Origin: Saprospiraceae bacterium | GTDB lineage: Bacteria > Bacteroidota > Bacteroidia > Chitinophagales > Saprospiraceae | Assembly (NCBI GenBank): GCA_013361075.1 | Contig: JABWAJ010000155.1 | Location: 1-10,018, forward strand | DNA: 10,018 nt | Direction: 5' to 3' | Shown: piece by piece, positions 6,026-10,018 of the stretch | Position numbering within the stretch: position 1 is the stretch's first letter | Layout: the number at the start of each line of letters is the position of its first letter | Translations under genes and position numbers: made by a program | Notes under the pieces: generated by a model | Told to the model about the DNA's origin: nothing | The model's database searches: none | What the model saw: the letters and a program-made list of their open reading frames with translations, nothing else

Positions 6026-6286
6026 CTATAACTCGTCTAATTCCTTGGTGGTGAGTTCAAAATGCGCAATGATGCGCTGGGTTTCTTCATAAGTAAAATG
6101 ACGGCCACGAGAAACAGATCGGTACCTTTCAGGAGATATACCAATCTTCTTTAGCACTTCGTCGCTAAAATTTTCCGTCCGGAGACGGCTATAATAACAT
6201 CTGCCGTTGCTTGAGACCAGGCCAAAAACCCGACACAGGTCATGTTTTGTCAGCGTTCGCCTGTACGGTATGGATGCTGTCTGCAT
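6026..6286 (-). CDS. Small probable DNA-binding regulator (86 aa)
   Basis: The protein is short and helical with a basic N-terminal region: TLTKHDLCRVFGL (11-23) could be the first helix pair. The segment SDEVLKKIGISPERYRSVSRGRHFTYEETQRIIAHFEL (41-78) reads as helix, turn, a basic Arg-rich stretch, then a helix, as in small helix-turn-helix regulators of Bacteroidota mobile elements. The ATG at 6286 lies about 40 bases downstream of a good -7 promoter word, consistent with a short leader. It is the only gene between the right-hand terminator and the structural operon, so it may activate or time late expression or repress itself. Function is inferred from its size, charge, helical pattern and position. 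I do not recognise a named family. Confidence 0.72.
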   Translation of the reverse strand: MQTASIPYRRTLTKHDLCRVFGLVSSNGRCYYSRLRTENFSDEVLKKIGISPERYRSVSRGRHFTYEETQRIIAHFELTTKELDEL

Positions 6287-6327
6287 GATGTCTGGATGAT
6301 GTATAGGTGATGTACATGGAATAGGTA

Positions 6328-6335
6328 CAAATATA
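6328..6335 (-). promoter_or_regulatory. Bacteroidota-type -7 promoter element upstream of the 86-aa regulator
   Basis: On the minus strand this reads TATATTTG, an exact fit to the TAnnTTTG -7 word of Bacteroidota primary-sigma promoters. It would start transcription near 6321, about 35 bases ahead of the regulator ATG. I cannot point to a well-spaced -33 TTTG, so the promoter may depend on an activator. Beside it, at 6340-6350, sits a small dyad (CAAATCGTTTG) that could be an operator. Confidence 0.5.
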
Positions 6336-6450
6336 CGAACAAATCGTTTGGCGCTCCATGCGTGTTCAACACTTTGTTGTGGCTACCTCCTATTGTTATC
6401 AATATCTTGCTGAGGTATGGCCGCGATCGACCAGCGCCAGCAGTAATGTG

Positions 6451-6498
6451 ATAACAAAAAGCGGAACCGGTCTGCTTCCTGGTTCAGCTTTTTGTTAT
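6451..6498 (-). terminator. Strong inverted repeat, probable bidirectional intrinsic terminator
   Basis: Arms 6451-6468 (ATAACAAAAAGCGGAACC) and 6481-6498 (GGTTCAGCTTTTTGTTAT) are complementary at 17 of 18 positions around a 12-base loop. The inner part is GC-containing, with an A5 run on one side and T5 on the other, so a transcript from either strand ends in a U-run. In the minus direction it starts 18 bases after the stop of the winged-helix gene, ending the right-hand operon. Confidence 0.82.
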
Positions 6499-6515
6499 CT
6501 GTCGAATAGTCGCAG

Positions 6516-6716
6516 TTAGCCGGGAATAGTATAAAATCCAGGCTTCGTCATATCCAAAAGCCCTCGTTTTTTTAGACGGCAAATTTTGCCTTGAAGTGTC
6601 CTGAACCGCTCCCCGCGCTTATAGTACAGAACTTGATGAAGTTCCCGGATATTAAACCCGTTGTGACGTTTCGCAAAATCAAGTATTTCTTTCTGGTAAA
6701 ATGTTAGTTTTCGCAT
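6516..6716 (-). CDS. Small winged-helix-like DNA-binding protein (66 aa)
   Basis: I prefer the ATG at 6716 (MRKLTFYQKEILDFAKRH). The frame extends to a TTG at 6752, but the extra residues are coded by very AT-rich leader-like sequence. The protein reads as helix 1 (FYQKEILDFAKRH), helix 2 (NIRELHQVLYY), then an Arg-rich recognition-type helix (ERFRTLQGKICRLKKRGLL) and a C-terminal hairpin (LLDMTKPGFYTIPG). That is the order of a minimal winged helix, like those used by phage and element regulators. The gene follows the methyltransferase by about 98 bases and is followed at once by the terminator. It is noticeably AT-rich compared with the structural genes. The fold is inferred from the pattern only. 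Confidence 0.75.
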   Translation of the reverse strand: MRKLTFYQKEILDFAKRHNGFNIRELHQVLYYKRGERFRTLQGKICRLKKRGLLDMTKPGFYTIPG

Positions 6717-6814
6717 ATTGAAAAATTTAAAATCCGAATAACACTGCTTCAACTTTCATGCTTTCGATATGGTCGCACAGTCGTCGAAGCCCCAGTTATC
6801 TGTCGTAAATTCTG

Positions 6815-7576
6815 TCAAATGTTTAAAATCCTGGCACCATGGCCAGCATCGCTTATTTCAATCATCTTACGGTCCAGTATCGCACGTTCTTCCGGCGTCA
6901 ACCGCTCTATTTTCCGCATGATGGTTTCCACGCGCCGTTTTGACTTTTCCCTAACTCTAAAATCCCTGCCGATAAATCGGGTATCATGTAAGTTCCAGGG
7001 CATTGGCTCGTCATAGTTCATGTACAAGGTTTCTACGCGCACTCCTCCTCTCGTTTGAGCATTGAACTGCACTTTCCGCCAATCTTTCAGGTAGAGCTGG
7101 TATATCGGGTGGTCGTAGCAGGAAATGGCTACCATACAGCTGACATCGCATATTCTGGTTAATAGTTGCTCATGGTCACCTGGCTGCATCTCGTATTTGT
7201 AGCGGTTATGTCCCGATCTTGTTTCATGCAGATATGGCGGATCGAGGTACAACAAAGCATTTTTATCAGTTAACATGCCGCCGCCGTGAAGCCATCTTAA
7301 AAAATTGCCTTGAATGATGTTCAATGAGTTGCTCCCCCACTCAGGCGATGTTACAGCATCATGCCAATCGTTTATAACCTCCTTGTCTATATCTATGCCT
7401 ATGTTGGTGTATGCCGGACTTTTGTAACGCATAACAGCGCACTGGCCCAAAAATCCTGAAATAAATACATCGTGCTGCGGCAACTGGTTAATGATGTTGT
7501 GCACCACCCCGGCACCGCCTTTGCCACCAAAATAAGTGCTTTTAGGTAAGGTAATGTATGGTTGAATAAGGCCCAT
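6815..7576 (-). CDS. D12-class (Dam-like) DNA adenine N6-methyltransferase, orphan
   Basis: This enzyme transfers a methyl group from S-adenosylmethionine to adenine N6 in DNA. The N-terminal YFGGKGGAG (15-23) followed by a helix and LPQHDVFISGFLG (32-44) corresponds to the family's F-x-G-G-K and P-F-x-G SAM-binding elements. The latter is altered here, with Ser-Gly in place of the usual Pro before Phe. NIGIDID (58-64) is the acidic strand. YLDPPY (110-115) is the catalytic DPPY motif. The C-terminus from 205 is a basic helical extension. At 253 aa it is a normal length for a single-domain D12 enzyme. No restriction nuclease is adjacent, so it probably protects the element's DNA or modulates expression. 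The target site cannot be read from sequence. Confidence 0.92.
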   Translation of the reverse strand: MGLIQPYITLPKSTYFGGKGGAGVVHNIINQLPQHDVFISGFLGQCAVMRYKSPAYTNIGIDIDKEVINDWHDAVTSPEWGSNSLNIIQGNFLRWLHGGGMLTDKNALLYLDPPYLHETRSGHNRYKYEMQPGDHEQLLTRICDVSCMVAISCYDHPIYQLYLKDWRKVQFNAQTRGGVRVETLYMNYDEPMPWNLHDTRFIGRDFRVREKSKRRVETIMRKIERLTPEERAILDRKMIEISDAGHGARILNI

Positions 7577-7646
7577 ATCGCAGGTTTTGTAGATGCTTCA
7601 GCCGGCAGTATCGCGGGTATTGGCGAGTCCTGCGGGCATCGCGGGT
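7577..7646 (-). repeat. Three spaced copies of a 9-base word upstream of the methyltransferase
   Basis: ATCGCAGGT (7577-7585), ATCGCGGGT (7610-7618) and ATCGCGGGT (7638-7646) lie in the same direction, 33 and 28 bases apart, filling the gap between the 84-aa gene and the methyltransferase. The first copy touches the start codon. They may be binding sites for a regulator, but exact short repeats of this length can arise by chance. Confidence 0.4.
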
Positions 7647-7650
7647 TATG

Positions 7651-7905
7651 TCAAATTATTAAATCAGTCGTTCTTGCAGTCTCCCCTACTGTCCAAACTG
7701 CCTTCATTACTTCCCTGATCTTATTGTATCTGGGTTGTTTTAGCAGACTAACTGCCAATGATGCCTTTTCTGGTGCAATCAGTATTGTGAGGAAAATTTC
7801 GGAAAACAGCGCTACAACTTGCTCGTCCGATGAGATGTCGGCAACGTGTTCTTTGACGGCCTGGATGATTTGAAAATCATCGTCGGTGACTTGGATTTTA
7901 TTCAT
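7651..7905 (-). CDS. Small helical protein of unknown function (84 aa)
   Basis: The ATG at 7905 lies 20 bases after the stop of the RHH gene, so the two are very likely cotranscribed. The protein appears almost wholly helical: DDDFQIIQAVKEHVADI (8-24), DEQVVALFSEIFLTILIAP (27-45), KASLAVSLLK (47-56), then YNKIREVMKAVWTVGETAR (60-78). Hydrophobic residues in 33-44 are probably core, not a membrane segment, given the flanking charge. It has no catalytic motif. A partner of the RHH protein is possible from the pairing, but it does not look like a known toxin. Confidence 0.68.
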   Translation of the reverse strand: MNKIQVTDDDFQIIQAVKEHVADISSDEQVVALFSEIFLTILIAPEKASLAVSLLKQPRYNKIREVMKAVWTVGETARTTDLII

Positions 7906-7925
7906 GATGTCGTTTTTAAGATTCG

Positions 7926-8195
7926 TTAAACCTTTAAAAAATCGTCTGCCAAGCTTTCGTAAGCTTCCTTCGCCCTCTTTACCATATTCCTGTGTGCATT
8001 AAAGCGAAAGACCAAAGAATCATAAACTTTAAGCTTATTCTCCATCTCCCATACTTGTTGTTTCAGTATCCAATATTCCTTGATCATCGCCAATGCGGCA
8101 TCGGTATTTGCTTTGAAATCGTATTGTTCTTTCATGCGATCCAGCGCGTCGTTGGTGTCGTCGTCGAGTTCGCGGATTAATAGATTTGCTGCCAT
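7926..8195 (-). CDS. Ribbon-helix-helix DNA-binding protein with helical C-terminal extension (89 aa)
   Basis: The first 42 residues fit an Arc/MetJ-type ribbon-helix-helix. There is a strand, ANLLIREL (3-10), then helix A (DDDTNDALDRMKEQYDF, 11-27), a turn at KANT, and helix B (DAALAMIKEYWILKQQ, 32-47). The remainder (48-86) is a charged helix that could form a dimer-extending coiled coil. RHH dimers place the paired strands in the major groove of palindromic operators. Two matching palindromes lie 15-62 bases upstream of the start codon, so autorepression is likely. It could be an antitoxin-type regulator with the downstream 84-aa protein, or a plasmid or phage control protein. The RHH call is by pattern only. 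Confidence 0.72.
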   Translation of the reverse strand: MAANLLIRELDDDTNDALDRMKEQYDFKANTDAALAMIKEYWILKQQVWEMENKLKVYDSLVFRFNAHRNMVKRAKEAYESLADDFLKV

Positions 8196-8210
8196 GGTGC
8201 GAATGGTTGG

Positions 8211-8258
8211 GGCTGAAAATTTTCAGCCCGTACTACGCGAGCTCGAAAATTTTCAGCC
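8211..8258 (-). promoter_or_regulatory. Tandem palindromic operator candidate upstream of the RHH gene
   Basis: GGCTGAAAATTTTCAGCC at 8211-8228 is a perfect 18-base palindrome. A second copy at 8241-8258 keeps 14 identical bases (GAAAATTTTCAGCC) but has a disrupted left arm. The centres are 30 bases apart, close to three helical turns, so two dimers would sit on the same face of the DNA. The block lies between the stop of the 60-aa gene and the RHH start. Confidence 0.68.
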
Positions 8259-8265
8259 TGGTGAT

Positions 8266-8448
8266 TTAATTTGTTGTCATCATCGCGGCCTCCAGTTGCG
8301 CCTCGTAATGCGCTACCCATTGCCGGTTGTTTTCGATGGCGTCGAGGGTTCGTTTCGTGGTTTTGCGCCCGGCGCGCTGTGCGGCCAGGTCTATCTGGAT
8401 GTGTCGCGCAAGGCGCTTTTTGTACTTGTTCAGATCCTTGCGCAGCAT
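8266..8448 (-). CDS. Short basic helical protein (60 aa)
   Basis: The ATG at 8448 gives a highly charged helical protein (MLRKDLNKYKKRLARHIQI...), with Lys/Arg spaced as in an amphipathic helix to residue 33. A second helix follows (TLDAIENNRQWVAHYEAQLEAAM, 34-56). No membrane segment or motif is visible. The same frame stays open upstream across the 89-base gap to the stop of the preceding gene but has no ATG, GTG or TTG there. A longer product would need a rare CTG start at 8541 overlapping the upstream TGA. Function is unknown. It could be a nucleic-acid or partner-binding helix hairpin. Confidence 0.55.
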   Translation of the reverse strand: MLRKDLNKYKKRLARHIQIDLAAQRAGRKTTKRTLDAIENNRQWVAHYEAQLEAAMMTTN

Positions 8449-8537
8449 CCGGATTTCGTGGTTCCCGTTTTCATTTTCGTGGAGAATAAAGGGTACACGA
8501 AATTTCCTGGCTGTATTTTGCGATTCACCGGGCTGTA

Positions 8538-9149
8538 TCAGTTTCCCTTCGCGTGCCCGTTCGTGTTGAACGACAATTCCAACTGCCGCATCCGTTCTAT
8601 TTTTTCGTTCAGCAGCTTCAGCTCGCTTTTGAGTTCTGCGGTTTGATCCTGGGCAGGTTCCGGTTCACCTCCGGTGCCTTCCGCTCCTTTTTCATAGTTC
8701 ATGCCAAAAGCGATGGCCCCCTTTGCAATGAAGTTGATCTCCAGGAAATACCCGAACAGGATCATCATTGAGCCGAACAACATGACGCTCCAAAACTTGG
8801 GGCCGGTCCATCCCATGTCCTGGATGGAAAAAGCCAGTTCCGTCAGGGAGACCACCGTTGCCAGGGTGGCGATGAGGCCGGGGAAAACCGACCGGTGACC
8901 GGTAGGGTTGAGGAAGTCCATGAACACGATGGCGAAGCGGCCAAACTGGATGGCCAGCGCCGCCGCAACGCTGATGTAAACCGGCAGCGGAATGAAGTAC
9001 ACATTCAGCGCTGCCGTGATCAGGTAGGTACCAATGATGCCGTAGAAGGTAATGGCCGGCATGTACTTCGTGATGCTTTTGAAAATGGCCGAAAAAGCCG
9101 GGTTGACAAAGTTTTGCGGGCGCTGTTGCGCGTTTGCGTGGTTTTGCAT
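8538..9149 (-). CDS. Four-TM membrane protein with C-terminal coiled coil (203 aa)
   Basis: I start it at the ATG at 9149 (MQNHANAQQR); a TTG at 9164 would add five residues. After a polar, Asn/Gln-rich N-terminus, four hydrophobic segments lie at about 32-52, 55-77, 89-109 and 119-141, with short loops. A Gly/Glu/Pro-rich linker (152-168) leads to a charged heptad-like helix at 168-193 (AELKSELKLLNEKIERMRQL), probably a coiled coil. Both tails are then expected on the same side of the membrane. There is no transporter signature. In this right-hand operon it could be an exclusion, lysis or membrane-anchoring protein, but the family is not recognised. Confidence 0.82.
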   Translation of the reverse strand: MQNHANAQQRPQNFVNPAFSAIFKSITKYMPAITFYGIIGTYLITAALNVYFIPLPVYISVAAALAIQFGRFAIVFMDFLNPTGHRSVFPGLIATLATVVSLTELAFSIQDMGWTGPKFWSVMLFGSMMILFGYFLEINFIAKGAIAFGMNYEKGAEGTGGEPEPAQDQTAELKSELKLLNEKIERMRQLELSFNTNGHAKGN

Positions 9150-9178
9150 AGTTTTGTGATTCAATATTTTATGATAGA

Positions 9179-9214
9179 CGCCTTACTTTGCTTCGGCAGG
9201 GTAGGGCGTTTTTT
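9179..9214 (+). terminator. Plus-strand intrinsic-terminator-like hairpin
   Basis: CGCCTTAC (9179-9186) can pair with GTAGGGCG (9201-9208) with one T-G wobble, and T6 follows at 9209-9214. Within the loop GC-TTCG-GC forms a small nested stem with a stable tetraloop sequence. In the opposite direction an alternative stem exists (9193-9200 with 9219-9226), but it has no U-run. No plus-strand gene is seen upstream of it. Confidence 0.45.
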
Positions 9215-9249
9215 ATTTCCTGCCGACATCTTTCATTTGTTGCAGTTCG

Positions 9250-9579
9250 TCAATTCAATGGTTCGGTAGCGTTGAGGAAAGCGGCTGACTTTTTCCGCTT
9301 CCGGCGATTCAGTTTTTTTGGCAGCAATACGGCCATCAGATAGGCCTGTTCGTGTGCATCGAGGTTGCGCATCGTTTCGGGCTGGACCAGGCAAAGGAAT
9401 TCGCTTTTGCGCAGTTTGATTCGTTTCCCGTCGCTGCCGATCAGCTTGCAGCGGATCTCCTCCAGCAGTTGCCAAATGATGCCTTCTTCGTCTATCATCC
9501 TGGCCACCACTGCTTCGTTTAGCAGCTTGCCAATGTCCGTAATGTCTAAGCTGATGCGCCCGTCGGGTAGTTGTTTCAT
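9250..9579 (-). CDS. Unknown soluble protein with basic C-terminus (109 aa)
   Basis: The start ATG at 9579 overlaps the TGA of the preceding gene (ATGA), the same junction type used elsewhere in the window. An ATG three codons upstream (9588) is the alternative. Residues 1-60 look alpha/beta (GRISLDITDIGKLLNEAVVARMIDEE, IIWQLLEEIRCKLIG). The next part (IKLRKSEFLCLVQPETM) is mixed, and a helix (AHEQAYLMAVLLPKK) follows. A patch of basic residues (KKLNRRKRKK) lies near residues 85-94 before a short tail. The basic patch suggests nucleic-acid or membrane contact, but no family is recognised. It is a conventional length for an accessory phage or plasmid protein. Confidence 0.7.
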   Translation of the reverse strand: MKQLPDGRISLDITDIGKLLNEAVVARMIDEEGIIWQLLEEIRCKLIGSDGKRIKLRKSEFLCLVQPETMRNLDAHEQAYLMAVLLPKKLNRRKRKKSAAFLNATEPLN

Positions 9580-9764
9580 AGCGTCCATTGCGTTTCTTCG
9601 TTGAATTTGGCAATCTGAATGCCGTTTTCGTAGATGGCGGCCCAATTCACCTTGCCCTGCCCGCTGGATATGTGACCGACGATGCGCATCACACCTTTAT
9701 ATGTGAAATACAGCGAAGCAAGGGTTGCGATCACAAAGAGGATTTTTTCGACAAGGGTCAGCAT
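9576..9764 (-). CDS. Single-TM small protein (62 aa)
   Basis: MLTLVEKILFVIATLASLYFTY opens the protein, with a TM helix at about residues 7-27 followed by basic GVMRIVGH and a soluble 30-residue tail. I place the start at the ATG at 9764, preceded by GGAGG four bases upstream, one of few SD-like sites here. In-frame starts at 9788 (ATG) and 9806 (TTG) would translate part of the adjoining interspersed repeat and are less likely. It overlaps the next gene by 4 bases. The size and topology recall small holins or membrane accessory peptides, but no motif supports a specific role. Confidence 0.65.
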   Translation of the reverse strand: MLTLVEKILFVIATLASLYFTYKGVMRIVGHISSGQGKVNWAAIYENGIQIAKFNEETQWTL

Positions 9765-9783
9765 GGAGCCTCCGGTAATTGAT

Positions 9784-9893
9784 GTCATTGCGAGAGCCGA
9801 GCGCAAAGCAATCTTCTGAAACTATGGAGATTGCTCACCTGCCCTCGCGGGCGGTGCGAGGGTCGTCGGGGAAATCATCCTCCTCGCAACGAT
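9784..9893. repeat. REP-like chromosomal interspersed repeat with nested hairpins
   Basis: GTCATTGCGAG (9784-9794) pairs imperfectly with CTCGCAACGAT (9883-9893; 9 of 11). Inside, AGCAATCT (9807-9814) pairs exactly with AGATTGCT (9828-9835), and CCCTCGC (9842-9848) with GCGAGGG (9856-9862). The word order (cattgcgag, then aagcaatct, then agattgct, then ctcgc) is that of a repeat I know to be scattered in many bacterial genomes, including Bacteroidota. It covers the region upstream of the first right-hand gene. Confidence 0.65.
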
Positions 9894-9983
9894 ATACTTT
9901 GGTAAAGTTTAGCACAACTTCATTTGATTGTCTCAAAATTCACGCATGACGTTCATCCCTCACCCCCGCTGCAATTCCAAAAT

Positions 9984-10018
9984 CTACTGGCTGATGTCGT
10001 TGACGTAATCCACCGCGC
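9984..10018 (-). CDS. Possible 3' end of an upstream gene (partial)
   Basis: Reading in from the right edge, one frame ends AVDYVNDISQ followed by TAG at 9984-9986, which resembles the end of a soluble protein. Only ten codons are visible, and another frame is also open here to about 9945, so the call is weak. If real, the gene lies about 180 bases upstream of the right-hand operon and beyond the repeat. Confidence 0.25.
   Translation of the reverse strand, partial: AVDYVNDISQ

Larger units (their letters stand above)
6287..6515. other. Longest gene-free stretch (229 bases): divider between right-hand and structural operons
   Basis: It contains the regulator's promoter element, a short dyad, and a TATTGTTATCAATA inverted repeat at 6391-6404. 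It also holds the large terminator-like inverted repeat at 6451-6498. No convincing reading frame is present on either strand. It separates two transcription units that run in the same direction. Confidence 0.65.

Noticed and set aside
6494..6805. 11-base direct repeat GTTATCTGTCG at 6494-6504 and 6795-6805
   Set aside because: Several exact 11-mers repeated by chance are expected in 10 kb, and it flanks nothing that looks mobile.
7651..8195. Toxin-antitoxin pair made of the RHH protein and the 84-aa protein
   Set aside because: The 84-aa protein shows no RelE, MazF, PIN or other toxin pattern. Only the gene pairing supports the idea, so it is not called.
9193..9226. Minus-strand hairpin TCGGCAGG/CCTGCCGA as a terminator
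   Set aside because: It has an 18-base loop and no U-run in the minus direction. The overlapping plus-strand hairpin is the better structure.

Overview
The window looks like part of a compact mobile element, most likely a tailless virus or provirus, in a member of the Bacteroidota. The host guess is inference. It rests on a Bacteroidota-type -7 promoter word (TAnnTTTG form) at 6328-6335, few Shine-Dalgarno sites ahead of starts, a chromosomal interspersed repeat at 9784-9893 of a type I associate with such genomes, and a small regulator (6026-6286) of a kind I associate with Bacteroidota prophages. Every convincing gene is on the minus strand, so transcription runs from high to low coordinates. 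No rRNA, tRNA, CRISPR array or transposase is visible.

The layout in transcription order is as follows. Region A (9806 to about 6450) is a right-hand operon of small genes: a one-TM protein, a 109-aa unknown, a four-TM protein with a coiled-coil tail, a 60-aa helical protein, a ribbon-helix-helix (RHH) DNA-binding protein behind two palindromic operator-like sites, an 84-aa unknown, an orphan D12-class adenine methyltransferase and a winged-helix-like protein. It closes with a strong inverted repeat (6451-6498) that should act as a terminator. Much of the DNA from about 6030 to 8270 is visibly more AT-rich than the structural block, which suggests a mosaic origin. Region B (about 6450-6026) holds a promoter and an 86-aa probable DNA-binding regulator.

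Region C (5924 to 1 and beyond) is one long, tightly packed operon. Its genes are a membrane-anchored LEA2-like protein, a transglutaminase-like Cys/His/Asp protein with a C-terminal membrane anchor, a 342-aa protein with two membrane segments, two very basic small proteins, a multi-TM Gly/Ala-rich protein, a 245-aa candidate major capsid protein followed by a perfect 11-bp hairpin, a beta-rich 137-aa protein, a 257-aa protein with a coiled coil, two small beta proteins that share a motif, and a signal-peptide protein cut by the left edge. Several junctions are ATGA or TGATG overlaps.

The mix of membrane proteins, basic nucleic-acid-binding proteins, one abundant-looking beta protein and a muralytic or protease-like enzyme, with no tail, portal, terminase or tape-measure gene, is what an icosahedral membrane-containing virus of the PM2/FLiP/sphaerolipovirus kind would look like. 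No gene is identified by close sequence recognition except the methyltransferase and the transglutaminase fold. The capsid assignments are inferences that structure prediction could settle quickly. No packaging ATPase, replication initiator or integrase is seen, so the element may extend beyond either edge or use host functions.
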